From NCBI GenBank assembly GCA_018136815.1, contig CM030938.1:3139289-3203288 (forward strand): a stretch of DNA of 64,000 nucleotides. The letters are read 5' to 3'. This DNA comes from Isochrysis galbana (taxonomy: Eukaryota; Haptophyta; Isochrysidales; Isochrysidaceae). Under the pieces are notes generated by a model. The model did no database searches. It worked only from the letters and a program-made list of their open reading frames with translations, and was not told the origin of the DNA. Shown here one piece after another: positions 11,569 through 22,010 of the stretch; position 1 is the first letter of the stretch; each line of letters starts with the position of its first letter. The position numbers and the translations under genes are program-made.

Positions 11569-13188
11569 CATTCATAGCTTCATAAATAGCTACGAATGTG
11601 TACCCGGCACTCGAGATGTGAGTGGTGGTACATGGATGCTGGTGTGCCGATGAAAAGAACTTCAATAAAAGGCCCGTTGTCGGTACTCCCCGCGTGGATG
11701 ACGTTGGCATGGCGGATCCGATTTTGAGTCCGCACACGCTCTTGTTTGAGTGGAAGAACAAGAGCCTCCTTCTAAATTGGAGGTATGCGGTGGCCATGCG
11801 GTGAGACTTGTATGCCGAGTGCGTCTTCAATGCGCAAAATTGAGCCTGTAGTCTCCTTGATACCGAGTGGTGTTTCTTGCTTATCTGGCAATGCTACGAT
11901 GCACATGTCCTTTGCAAGATATACTGACGGCCAATGCCTGCCACCAACCACCAAGCAATGCCGTCCTAGTGACCACGAATCTTCTGTTGGGTAAGGGCGA
12001 TGATAAGACTTTGCTGTGGTCGAACGGGTGGAGGAGGTATGCTCGAGAATACAGGGACCCTTGCTGCCAAAAAAAAAGATCTAAAGATTCTAGATTCTAG
12101 GCTAGCACCTATTGTCGGCACCAGTATCTACTGCCACTACCGCCCTGTTCACATAGCCCCTTCTACCTCCTCCTCTTCCCCTCGTTACCATTCCCTTTTC
12201 ATTCCTTTGTCTTCGGTTTCGGGGGTTTGGCCCAGGTGCGCTACCTTGGGCCTCGTCATGAGGATAGGTTGATAGGTTCTAGGTGCTCGGGGCACGCCTT
12301 ATCCTTCTCGCTATCTGCAGGTGGACTCGGATGGCGGATGGGTGGCTTGTTATCTTGTGTTGGACGTTCGCGTTCGCTTCCGAGGGCACCTATGTGTTGT
12401 GTGTTGTGGTTTGAGCGCGAATCGGGGTCAATCGTCAATGGACGTCTCGTATTTCTTTGACACTTTTGCTAACGTTTTTTCTAGTGAGAATTAGACGCGC
12501 GTGCCGCGTGCCGCGTACTATTGCTACGTTGCCACAGCAGTAGCACTATCTATAGCCATGTGCGCCAACCCGCTAGCAGCCACGTTACCCAGGACTACCG
12601 CAGTGAGGCACAGCGTAGGGCGTACGGAACGCCGAACGCCGCTATCGCGCCTCTTTTGTCTTTTGAGCCCCACCTTTCGTGGCCCCGGCCCCCGGCACCC
12701 CCTGGGGGGGAGGGGGAGGGGGGCATCCTATGGCAGTTGTACAGATGAAGAGTGGCGCTCCGCAACGGACGTGTATGCGTGCGCTCGTGCGCTCCGATGG
12801 CCCGCACATTATAGGAATATTATTGAAGTGAGCAATATGCAGTATGCAATATGCGTGCGCGCGCGCGCGGCTGCATTCGCATTCGGATTCGGAATGCCCA
12901 CATTCGACATTCGTTTGTGCCCACGTGCAAACGCAAACGCAGCTCGCTTATCGCTTACTGCTTTGTATTTGTATTCGTGATAACATGGACTGTATATCCC
13001 GATCCTGGATCTCTCTCTGCTCTCAAATTGCAAATTGAACTCCCTTACCCTTAGAAGTACATCAGCACCCTCACCCTCAAGACAGACTCAAGACTGACCT
13101 CCACTACTACTAAGGTTATACTTGGTCCTAATGGAGCGCGCCGCCGCGCCCCTCTCTTTCTCCCGCGGGTGAGGCAGAGGCGTGTCTG
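11569..13188. other. Intergenic with one dispersed-repeat copy, no gene seen
   Basis: About 1.6 kb. It contains the dispersed repeat at 12069-12256, an alternating CG/CA run near 12852-12870, and A/T-rich patches. The last 100 bases before 13189 are GC-rich. Reading frames here reach 159 codons but have no domain and biased composition. Confidence 0.45.
12069..12256 (+). repeat. Dispersed repeat, copy 1
   Basis: It starts with a run of A followed by a GATTC-containing segment and 'AGCACCTAT', continues through a C/T-rich middle, and ends with a conserved core (GTCTTCGGTTTC, then GGCCCAGGTGCGCTACC). Copies 2 and 3 at 18488-18661 and 35317-35482 have the same order of blocks in the same orientation. 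It could be a short interspersed element; no RNA polymerase III boxes are clear. Confidence 0.55.
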
Positions 13189-16100
13189 TTGAATGGCGCC
13201 GCGCGGCGCGGCGGGCGGATGCCGCAGACCAACCGGCCGCTCTCGCTCTGCGCGCCGAGCGAGGGCAGTGGGGAGGAGTGGGGACGTGGGCGATGCGCGC
13301 GTCGAGTCTTCGCGCCCGACGCGGCGCGCAAGGTGAGGCACCGCCACCCTGAGCTGGCGGCTCTCACGCAGAGCCAGCGGCCGAGCCGCAACCATCGGCT
13401 GCGCTCCACTCAGGGTGCCCAGCCTCGAGCTACTGGGGTTCCGGCGGCTGAATCTCCGATTGTCGAGGAGTCGACTATTGAAGCACTAACTATTGAGGCG
13501 TGGGCCGACGTACACGAGCCGGAGGCGGCGTGGGAATGCTTCCTCAGCCACACGCTCGGGGCTGCCTGTGGCGATGATGAGCTAGTGCTCAGCTCGCCAA
13601 CCGGGACGGCCGAGACCGTCTGGGAGAGCGGAGGTGTCGCCGTCTGCTCATCTCCATGCACACCTCCCACGCATATTTGCGGGCGGGAGGAGCTGCTCTC
13701 GCACACTTCTCCGGTTGACCGTGGACAGCAGGCATTCCAGAACATTGCCAGGTGCGCCACGTTAGCTTCTGGGGGTAGCAGCGCCGAGGCTGCCCCTGAG
13801 TACACACATCGCATGCCTAATGACCAAATTCGCGACGGACGGGCCGACGCGAGGACTACCAGCCCAGTGTTGTCCGATGGTTTTCCACCCGACGATTTGC
13901 TCACGACGTCGCCCCTTGACCCCGAGTTGAGGCGCATTGATAGAATTGAGAGGCCCGAAACCGAGGCCGCGCCACCTTCTAGTGGCATGTCGATGCGGAT
14001 GATGGACGAGGAGGAGTGTCTTGCCCGTGCCGTCACGCGCCGACTGAGCTCCCAAGCCTACGAAGCCGCTCAGCTTCGTTCGCGTTTGATTGAGCGTGAG
14101 GAAGCGCTCATCGAGGCGATTCGTGCGGGGGAGGCTGCGGTACGCCGTGTTGAGGATGCTGCGCAGGCAGAGAGAAGTCAGGCCCAAGCAGAGATTGCTA
14201 CGCTGCGCGCTTGTCTCTCGAACGCGCGACGTGAAGGGGCGGACGAGGCGGCACGCGTGGCGGCCCACGCTATGGATGAGCGATGGAGGTTGGAAGCCCG
14301 CTTGAGCGCCGAGCGGGCTGAAGCCACGAAAGAACGTTTGAGGGTCGTCGGCGCGGCAGAGGAAGATGTGAGGAGGCTTGAGCGCGATTTGCGTCAGGCA
14401 CAGGACGATCTTGGGGCAGCAATGCGTGCTGCGAGACGACGGGAGACGGAACTTCAGACTGGTGCGAACAACCACTTGGCGGCGGAGTTAGCGGCGGAGG
14501 CGGAGATGGCAGAGAGCAAGGCTGCTGAGCACGCAACGCTAAGGGCAGAGGTGCGAGCAGCTCGCGCTGAGGTTGCGCAATTGCGCTCTGCAGCAGAGGC
14601 AGAAGTCGAGGTGGTGGCACAATGTGCCGCGGCAGAGTTCAACGAGATGGAGGGACAGCTGAAAGCGGCGGTGCGCATGGCTGAGGTGGAGCGGCGGCGT
14701 GCGGCACAGGCTAAGGACGCAACGCTGATAGAGCGGGACGAATTGGAGCGCTCGGCCTCTGAGGCAGCACGAGCCTACGAGGCAGTTGGCGACATAGCAC
14801 GAAGGCTTCTCGCGGATGACCTGGCACGTAAGCGGGCGTCGGATGACTTGGCACGGAAGCTCGCGCTCAGTCGTGCTGCACTAGCGGTGAGGGAAGTGGA
14901 GGTTGGGAGGGAGGCAGCATTATCGCGGGATGCAGAGGGTATGCCCGCAGAGGGCTGGGTTTTGGAGTTGGCTCACGCAGATGGGCTCGTTGCGGCAGCG
15001 GAGGCGAAGGCGGCGCTTGCGGAGAGTGAGGTCTCACGGCTGAAGTTGCGGCTGGAGACAGCTGAGTCGTCTTTACGTGAGCTGCGAGGTGTGAATCGAC
15101 GGATGGCTACGATGGAGTCCGAGAATGCTCGGTTGCTAGGGGAGCTCAACAAATCCGAAATCCGTCTGCAAGAGGCTCGCAAGCTGCTGCGGCGTCAAGA
15201 TGAGGCACTGGGTGAGGCGCGTGAGACAGGGGTAGTGGCGCTGCAGGGAATGCTGGCCGTTGCTGTGCGAGATCGAGCGATTGCCACGTCGCGGGCAGTG
15301 GCTCTGGAGCGGTCGGTCTCGTGGCTCAAGCGGGATGGCTTGGACGCACGGCGTGCTCTAGCCTCGGATTTGATGGCCTTCGCCAAGTCCATCACGGCAC
15401 CCACCATTGCTGTCAACGATCTCGTGCGAGCGACTGTGTCATCTTACGAGGCACACCCGGGGGCTGCTCAAACCTCGCCATCCGGCAAGCAGCATGCGGA
15501 TTTGTTGATGGGAAGAGAAAGAAGATGCTGTTGCGCATGGGCGTCGGCACCCATACTTCGAACGGACTCGATTCCCCCAAAAGAGGGGTTGAAAGCCGGG
15601 CGCGCTGAGTACGGCTCACTCACTCGGGACTGCGGCTATGCCGTTGTGCGGCACTCTGCTGACCGTGGGCTCAGAGACCTCTGCGCCATTGAGAAGGCCA
15701 GGATCGCCTCGTTAGAAGCGAATGCTCTCGGCGAGGAATCCGTGAGGTCGGTCGATATTCGGGGCTCAGTGCTGTACCCTGAGCATACAATGGCGGTGGC
15801 GGCTTCACCGGAGGCTTCGACAAACGAGAAAGGCGAGGAGGCGGTCAGACGTGACACCATTGCTCTCAGAGATTTCGCTCCACAAAGCTCATGGGACGGG
15901 AAGGAGCACTCAATGAAGGAGGTAGGCGGCGGGACGGCGGGGAGAGCAGCTGATACGGCGCGGCCCGTGTTGCGCACGCCCTGCGCTCAGTGCGCACCTG
16001 CCACTCCGACGCGGTCTCGCATGTATGGCAGAATTGTCGGTGCGACTTGCGACGCCGCACCGCTTTCGAGTAGCCCAGAGTCTCTTTTCGAAGCATCTGT

Positions 16101-16341
16101 GGTCCTCAAGCGTATTCCACCATCGCACGCGACCTCGACGATCGAACGAGGAAACGGTTTGGGCTCACCTTCTCGGCGCACCCTCCTCGAGGCACTCTTC
16201 AACTCCAACGTGCAGCTAGCCGAACTGTCGAATGCAAGAGCCGCAGCCAGGGAAGTGCAGGATCGGTATCGATGCCGTCAAGATGTGCAAGTGGCGAAAG
16301 ACTGTGCTTCTACGACGGCCGGTGGTGCGATTGAAGATTAG
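13189..16341 (+). CDS. Large coiled-coil protein of unknown function
   Basis: A single open frame of 1050 codons ending TAG. The first 280 residues are low-complexity and acidic/Ser-rich. Residues from about 285 to 760 are an almost unbroken Ala/Glu/Arg-rich helical stretch (for example REEALIEAIRAGEAAVRRVE), typical of a long coiled coil. The last 290 residues are less regular, with several Cys-containing patches (CCCAWAS, CAQCAPA). I see no motor, kinase or membrane segment. Long coiled coils are common in centrosomal, flagellar and Golgi proteins, but nothing here selects among them. The ATG at 13189 is the first in frame; a short 5' exon or an intron in the first 150 bases cannot be excluded. 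Confidence 0.65.
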   Translation: MNGAARRGGRMPQTNRPLSLCAPSEGSGEEWGRGRCARRVFAPDAARKVRHRHPELAALTQSQRPSRNHRLRSTQGAQPRATGVPAAESPIVEESTIEALTIEAWADVHEPEAAWECFLSHTLGAACGDDELVLSSPTGTAETVWESGGVAVCSSPCTPPTHICGREELLSHTSPVDRGQQAFQNIARCATLASGGSSAEAAPEYTHRMPNDQIRDGRADARTTSPVLSDGFPPDDLLTTSPLDPELRRIDRIERPETEAAPPSSGMSMRMMDEEECLARAVTRRLSSQAYEAAQLRSRLIEREEALIEAIRAGEAAVRRVEDAAQAERSQAQAEIATLRACLSNARREGADEAARVAAHAMDERWRLEARLSAERAEATKERLRVVGAAEEDVRRLERDLRQAQDDLGAAMRAARRRETELQTGANNHLAAELAAEAEMAESKAAEHATLRAEVRAARAEVAQLRSAAEAEVEVVAQCAAAEFNEMEGQLKAAVRMAEVERRRAAQAKDATLIERDELERSASEAARAYEAVGDIARRLLADDLARKRASDDLARKLALSRAALAVREVEVGREAALSRDAEGMPAEGWVLELAHADGLVAAAEAKAALAESEVSRLKLRLETAESSLRELRGVNRRMATMESENARLLGELNKSEIRLQEARKLLRRQDEALGEARETGVVALQGMLAVAVRDRAIATSRAVALERSVSWLKRDGLDARRALASDLMAFAKSITAPTIAVNDLVRATVSSYEAHPGAAQTSPSGKQHADLLMGRERRCCCAWASAPILRTDSIPPKEGLKAGRAEYGSLTRDCGYAVVRHSADRGLRDLCAIEKARIASLEANALGEESVRSVDIRGSVLYPEHTMAVAASPEASTNEKGEEAVRRDTIALRDFAPQSSWDGKEHSMKEVGGGTAGRAADTARPVLRTPCAQCAPATPTRSRMYGRIVGATCDAAPLSSSPESLFEASVVLKRIPPSHATSTIERGNGLGSPSRRTLLEALFNSNVQLAELSNARAAAREVQDRYRCRQDVQVAKDCASTTAGGAIED

Positions 16342-17345
16342 GTGGTCAGCGTGAGCTCTTGCGAAATGTCTAAGAGGGCAAGCCCTCTGTATAAGCGCCC
16401 TCCGCATAGCCCTAGCCCAAGCCTGCAATCTGTTGCACTCTTGCCGATCGCGATAAAGCTCAGTGGCGGCCCGACGACTAGCTCCAACAAGTGGTCTCCC
16501 TCGTCGCACAATGGCTAGGCTCCCTCCAAAGCGGCGGTCAAATTGTAGTTGCTAAGTGATGGCCCAGATTTCCTCTACGTATTCCGTGTTGCCTGGCCTT
16601 GGGATGGAATGCTAGATTTGCTTTTTTCTTGCCTTCGCCATCATGGGTACCCATGAACCTCTCCGCCTAGGTAAAACACAACCATATACCACACGTCATC
16701 CCTCGGGTCTGATCCTACCTCGCCTGGAATAGAAACGCTGACGCCCCAACACTAACGGCCTACAATGCTGCTATTTCTGCATTACTCTTGGTAGCTAGAG
16801 CTAGCCCTGGACAATTACATGCCTTTACCTCACATTCACATAGTAAAAAATCTTTTTATATTCACGCCTCGCCCGTGGCTCTAGGACTGTACCGTGTAGC
16901 CACGCCCTATCCCCCTAAACTTTCCCTCCTACATCTGCCTTGCGGCTCCTCACCTTGTGCGCTACGTAAAAAAAATTCTTAATATTCTCGCCGCTCGCGC
17001 GACTCTGCACTCTAACACATGCTCGCGCGACTCTGCACTCTAACACATGCAGCCTCGCCCGCCGCTCTCATCCCCCCTCCACCTGCCTTGCGGCCCGTCC
17101 CTCGTGCGCTACCTAGGGGCTGGGTGTATGGGGTTTCCTGCAGCAGACGGTGTGCACCGATCCCCGATAGGTTTTCCACTCCTTCCTCCTGTACCATCGG
17201 GCTATCGGTTTCTATATTGCTTCTTTTTTTTTAAACCTATGAGCCTTGTGCGCTACGTAGGGGCTCGGGTTGTGGGGGTGCTTGGATTGGGCGGGGTGCT
17301 CCAGCCCCTAGCGGTTCGGTTCCCTCCTTCCTCCTGTGCCACTAG
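16342..17345. repeat. Cluster of diverged tandem repeats
   Basis: From about 16840 to 17345 three diverged units follow each other. Each begins near an A- or T-run and carries versions of 'CTGCCTTGCGGC' and/or 'TTGTGCGCTACGTA'. Inside it, 16993-17020 and 17021-17048 are a perfect 28-bp direct duplication. A related block appears near 22545-22690. The preceding 500 bases (16342-16840) show nothing coding. Confidence 0.6.
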
Positions 17346-18320
17346 GTGATCGGATTATCTCGTGGCGGAGCCGTCGAGGTACGGACCACCCTCCCAGACA
17401 TGGCAGCACAAGACACAAGACACACAGTAGTCCTGCAACACCAGACAGAGCCTGAGGAACCACCTTTGAAACCATACTCTAGAGTAGTCGTACCTCGACG
17501 GCGCGGTCTAAATCGCGGAAGGCTCCTTTCCGTCGGCCGCGCGGTGCGGATGAGGATGCGGGCCGGCCTGTCTCGGCTGGACCTCGCCTTCATCCGGCAT
17601 GGGAGCACGGCCCCCACGACGCCAGACATCGCGCGCGTGCTTTCAGACAAGGGTAGAGCGCATGCGCGCCTCGCCGGCTCTACCTACCTCCGCCGCATTG
17701 GCGCGCTTGCCCCGCTGGTCATCTGCTCCGCTGCCGGCCGCTGCGTCGAGACTGCCACGCTCGCGCTTGGCGAGCTGGCTGCCGGCTCAGGTGAGATCAA
17801 ACTGGTGCGTAGCCAGGCGCTCTATGATGGCACGATGCAACCAGAAGGTAGCGCCATCTTCCGCAAGCTGGGCTACGCGCCGCTACGCGACTACCACGCT
17901 GAGGGCGAGACTGTCCGCACGCTGCTTGATGGCTACGCGAGAGGTGCCCTCGACGAGATTGACAGCATCGCTCAACGGTACCTACCCCAATCGTTGGATT
18001 CTGAGCGGCGTACGCTCTGCGTCTTTGGGCATGCCATATGTGCGCGCGTTCAGTGCCCTGTAGACCGCCAAGGTGTCAGCGCACAAACCAACAAACTACG
18101 TTGCACCTAAGTGCCCGATGCACTGTCTTGGTCATGGGCACTGAGAAACCTCCGCTCGCCTCGCACAGATTTGCCTTCGATCGTATTGCTACTTGCGAGG
18201 GAGCGCGGCCTTAATCGGAAATCACTCGACGTCGCGCTAGATACAAACACTGCTGAGGCCAGCGGGTATCTAGTCACGGCTCAAGAGGTTTCGTACCTCC
18301 TCCCAAACGATCGGGGATGA
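17346..18320 (+). CDS. Histidine phosphatase superfamily protein (SixA/phosphoglycerate-mutase-like), 2 exons
   Basis: The catalytic RHG motif is in LAFIRHGSTAP, followed by LSDKGRAHARLAG, the usual helix after the phosphate-binding loop. The second active-site histidine is in LCVFGHA. Exon 1 runs to 18072 (CAAG|GTGTCA) and exon 2 is 18169-18320; joined in phase 1 they continue DLPSIVLLLARERGL and end with LDTNTAEASGYLV, a fitting end for this family. Without splicing the frame stops at 18110. The product is up to 292 residues. The start is uncertain: ATGs at 17346, 17400 and 17550 are in frame, and the family domain begins just after the last. Members remove phosphate from proteins or small molecules; the substrate cannot be read from sequence. 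Confidence 0.75.
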
Positions 18321-18487
18321 CCACCTGGATTGGAAGGAATGCCCAGTGTGACGTCGTGTCGTCACCAAAGTCATGCGACGTGTTCAGGTAGATTGCTGCG
18401 CACAAATTTTGGCTTGCATCCGTTCGAGTCTTCATCAAATCCAGGGGAGCGCACAGCTTCTCGACTTTTTCATCCGACATTTGGTAC

Positions 18488-18661
18488 CAAAAATATGAAG
18501 ATTCGGCGCCAACCCCTATGTTGGGCACGGCACTTGCTACCTCACTAGTTCCAACGCCCTTCTTATATCCCCTCTCTAACTCCCTTCTTCCCCCCCCCCC
18601 CCCCTCATTCCTTTTCCTTTAGTGTCTGGGGATGGGCCTAGGTGCTCTACCTCGGGCCAGG
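18488..18661 (+). repeat. Dispersed repeat, copy 2
   Basis: Same block order as copy 1 at 12069: A-rich start, GATTC word, 'AACCCCTATG', C/T-rich middle with a 14-C run, then the core 'GGCCTAGGTGCTCTACCTC'. It lies 170 bp after the end of the histidine phosphatase gene. Confidence 0.55.
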
Positions 18662-19101
18662 TGGCGGGGATGGGTTTATTTGGTTGCTGGTTTAGCGTGT
18701 GAGTGTGAGTAAAACAATCTTAGCAGTGCTGTGGGTCCGTAGTCCATAGCCCTCGACGGCAACGGAGTCAACGGAGCCCCTACCCCGCGATGGCGATGGG
18801 GGTATGCGCGGTTAGTGCATGGCCCTGCTAGATGTGAAACACGGCACACGGGAGGGGGGGCCTCTAAACACAGCAAAAATTGAAAATGGAAACTGAAATC
18901 GGCCTGCCTCTGCTTTTAGTTATTTTTATTGGCTTTTCTAGAAACTGAATAAACTGAAACTAGAAACACGGGAACGTCGCAAACACGGCATGCTGCTAGG
19001 GAGGGCTAGGGCGTTTGCAACACGGTGAAAACGGGCTGTTTTCGGCCTCCGTACAAAGACGGTAAAACCGTGTTTACCATGCCCATGTAGATGCATGGCG
19101 G

Positions 19102-19109
19102 CTCGTCGG
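19102..19109. repeat. Target site duplication, left copy (CTCGTCGG)
   Basis: Identical to 19853-19860 on the other side of the 743-bp transposon. Confidence 0.85.
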
Positions 19110-19852
19110 CCTAGATGGCGTATACACACCGACAGGCCCGCGTATACGTATTATACGCGTGTATACGGGTCTGGCATGTATACACACTGTATACACAGCT
19201 GTATAATACACATACGGGGTAGGGGGGGAGGCTATATATATATACTTACATACATACACATACAGCACTATATAGACTATTTTTGTATGTATGTATAGGG
19301 ACATAGGGACCCATCGTCAGCCCATCGCCCACATCATCACCCGCCTTCCTGAATCCTGAATGGTGTATTTCACTGCCATCTGCCATCCTCTCATGTAGAT
19401 ATAGTATATAGTAACACACATGATGTGTCTAGTGAGGCCAGTATCCTGGCATCCTGGCACTATTGGCTTGACTTTGACTCTTTGACAGTGTGTGTGTGTG
19501 TGTACTGTAGTGTGTGTGTGCACGAGCGGACGAGCGGGCTATTGATTGTTAGCTGCTATTAATGTCATTTTTGATGTTTGTAGTTACAACATGTGAGAGC
19601 ATGTAACATGTTGGCCTACACACACATGATGATCTAGATCTAGATAACTATAAGGGCTGGCAATGGCTGTGTGGTGTTTCTGGTTTCGGTGGGTCTGCTC
19701 CCGCCCGCCGTGCTGCTGCGGCTATGACGAGGCGCGCTGCGCGCGCCTTGTGTATACTGTGTGTATACTGTGTATACAGGGTATATACTGTGTATTATAC
19801 ACGTGTATACGGCTCTGTGTATTATACACAGTATACGCATACGCCATCTAGG
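19110..19852. mobile_element. Non-autonomous DNA transposon, 743 bp, 8-bp target duplication (hAT-like)
   Basis: The ends are perfect 14-bp inverted repeats: CCTAGATGGCGTAT at 19110-19123 and its complement at 19839-19852. Directly outside, CTCGTCGG occurs at 19102-19109 and again at 19853-19860, an 8-bp target site duplication. Both ends continue into clusters of GTATAC and TATACAC words, which look like subterminal transposase-binding repeats. The middle has TG/TA microsatellites and no coding frame. An 8-bp duplication is typical of the hAT superfamily, though P and Merlin elements also make about 8 bp, so the family call is provisional. The sharp ends suggest a fairly recent insertion. 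Confidence 0.85.
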
Positions 19853-19860
19853 CTCGTCGG
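19853..19860. repeat. Target site duplication, right copy (CTCGTCGG)
   Basis: Identical to 19102-19109 on the other side of the 743-bp transposon. Confidence 0.85.
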
Positions 19861-19960
19861 ATGAACGTCATGAGTATGTGGCTAGCATTCTAGCCAACGA
19901 GATGCTCTACAAGACTAGCCCCCTCCCCCCCCGGCATCTCCCTCGCTACAGGGACAGCTC

Positions 19961-20299
19961 CGCCCCCCCCCCCCCCCCCCCCGCCCCGCCCCCCCCCCCC
20001 GGCATCGCCCCGCCCCGCCCGCGTGCGTTCCTCTCAACATCCCCCATCCTTTCTTCCCTGTGATCTTTCCCTTTCTTTCTTCTTCCCTTCCCTTCCTTTC
20101 ATCGTCTCTTCATCGCCCCCGCCCCCCCCCGGGCGCCCCCAAGGGAGGTCGGGGCCTCGGGCTCGCGCCTACCGCTCTCTCGCTCTCTCTTTCTCTCTCT
20201 CCCTCTCCCCCCCTCCCTCCCCCCTCTTCCCCTTCCGTCTCGGCGTGCGCATTCTCCCCCCCGCCCCCCCCCCTCCCCCCCCCCCCCCCCCCTCCCCCC
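19961..20299. repeat. C-rich tracts in the leader of the VMP1-like gene
   Basis: Two long C runs broken by single G or T bases (19961-20000 and 20255-20299) flank a C/T-rich stretch. The second ends only 5 bases before the start codon at 20305. Tract lengths in such runs are often wrong in assemblies. Confidence 0.8.
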
Positions 20300-20304
20300 A
20301 CGCG

Positions 20305-22010
20305 ATGCCCTCACGCAGCCCCAGCCAAGAGCAGAGCCCCACACGTGAGCGGCGGCCAGTGGTGACTGACGATCAGCTTGCCGCCAGGCTGGACGCGCGG
20401 CGCAAAGAGCTGGCGGCGCAGCGCGAGGCATCAGTTGGCCTCCTTCTCAGCCCGATCCGCACACTCTCGCTCTTTGGACGCGCACTCATCGAGTTTGCAC
20501 TCACAACGCTCACGAGGCTCGCCATCAGCCCGCCTGCGCTCTACCTGCTCTATCCCCTATTGCTCGGCTGGCTGTTCACCCACCTCGCGGCACCGGAGCT
20601 TTACGTGCCGCCAACGTGCATTGCGGGCACTGGAGTCGCCACCGCTGCCGCTGGAGGCGGTTTCCTCTTCTTGCCCTCACTCTATGCGTATGAGTTAGCG
20701 TGGTGGCTCATTCTCGGCATCCTCTCGTCCATTGGCTTTGGCTCCGGGCTCCACTCGGGGATCATGTTCCTCTGGCCGTTCGTGATGCGCATCGTCGCAG
20801 AGGTAGAGGTCCACCAGTCTACACGTTTCAACACCATCTACAACCATCCCTGCCTCTTCGAGCCATACGGGACACACGGCGACGGCACTGACACCTTCTT
20901 CAACAAGTTGCTCCTCGTTTGGCCTGCGGTCATTGTCTGGGGCGCAGGCACCGCCATAGGCGAGCTCCCCCCCTACTTCGTCACGCGTGCCGCCAAGCGC
21001 GCTGGCAAGCGGGCGGGAGAGTTTGATGCTGAGCTCGAGGAGGCCATGACGAAAAGCGACCTGATTTCGCGCGTCAAGGTGTGGACCATTGACTTCACGC
21101 GCCGCAATGGATTCCTCGGAATATTCCTGCTTGCTTCGTGGCCAAACGCCGCCTTCGACATGTGTGGGATGGCGTGCGGCTGGCTCGAGATGCCGTTCTG
21201 GACATTCTTTGGCGCTACTCTGCTCGGCAAGTCCCTCGTAAAGACGACGCTGCAATCCGCGGTCTGCATCTGGCTCTTCTCGCCGTCCACGTTCTCGACA
21301 ATTGTGCATGGGCTTGAGAACGTCGAGGCGTTGCTACCCGTACCCATGCGCGCCGGGCTGGGAGCCAAAGCCGCCGTTGTGCGGCAGACAATCATGCGCA
21401 CGTTCGAGATGCAAAATCGACTCACGCTCGATGAGCTCTTCGGCAACATGAAGAGCTTGAGCGAGAGCGCGCTCACCAGTAAGTATTGCGCTGTCGCGAC
21501 GCAGTGTGGCGTCCACAAGGGCGGGCGGTGGAGTGACGAGGACGCTCTGAAGAAGGTCGAGGCCGTTGTGCGACGCGTTTTCTCCGCACTGGACACAGAC
21601 CGCGATGGAAGACTGACTCAGATCGAGCTTGCGGCGGCTGTCTCGAGCACCGACGGAAGGCTGTCCTTGGGCTCACTCGACCCAGGCTCAGGAGGGCTCC
21701 TCTCACCCGGAAACCTCTGGAATGGTTTCATTGCATGCCTTTGCCTATTCTTTGTTCTGACCATCATCGATCAGGTGGCCAGCTCCAAGCAGGTACGACG
21801 ACCCTGCCTCGTTGTTGATATTTTTCGCACCTTGCCGTTGCCGCTGCTCCTTGGGCGGCGCATCGGGTCTTGTGCTCAGCATCTCTTCCATGCGACTATG
21901 CCCACTTCCCTTCATATCCCCCTGTGCAGGCCAACTTGGACGAGGTTCAACTTGCCGAACTCGAGGTGAAACTTCGTGGAAGTGAGCCCGAAAGCAAGAA
22001 AGAGTCTTGA
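20305..22010 (+). CDS. VMP1: VMP1-family ER membrane protein with C-terminal EF-hand, 2 exons
   Basis: Exons 20305-21792 and 21930-22010 give 522 residues. Family signatures are clear: VWGAGTAIGELPPYF, then FLLASWPNAAFDMCGMACG and FWTFFGATLLGKSLVK, in the order seen in VMP1 proteins (KMS1/KMS2 in plants). Several membrane helices are visible (for example ALYLLYPLLLGWLF, WWLILGILSSIGFG and a last one, GFIACLCLFFVLTIID). VMP1 acts in the ER in lipid scrambling, autophagosome formation and contact sites. After the core comes an EF-hand loop, DTDRDGRLTQIE, with Ca-ligand positions filled, then the last helix and a short Glu/Lys tail from exon 2. I started at the ATG at 20305, right after the C tract; upstream codons are homopolymer. 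A calcium-binding tail is not part of animal VMP1 as I know it. Confidence 0.9.

Larger units (their letters stand above)
18321..19109. other. Intergenic with dispersed repeat and microsatellites
   Basis: It contains dispersed-repeat copy 2 (18488-18661) with an internal C run, and A/G-rich stretches at 18880-19080 including repeated AAACTGAA and ACACGG words. The last 8 bases are the left target duplication of the transposon that begins at 19110. No gene is seen. Confidence 0.45.

Noticed and set aside
12852..12980. Possible Z-DNA or gene at an alternating CG/CA run
   Set aside because: The run is short and the frame over it is composition-driven; nothing links it to a function.
19740..19850. 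CRISPR-like alternation of GTATAC words
   Set aside because: Spacing is irregular, there are no unique equal-length spacers, and the words are subterminal repeats of the 743-bp transposon.
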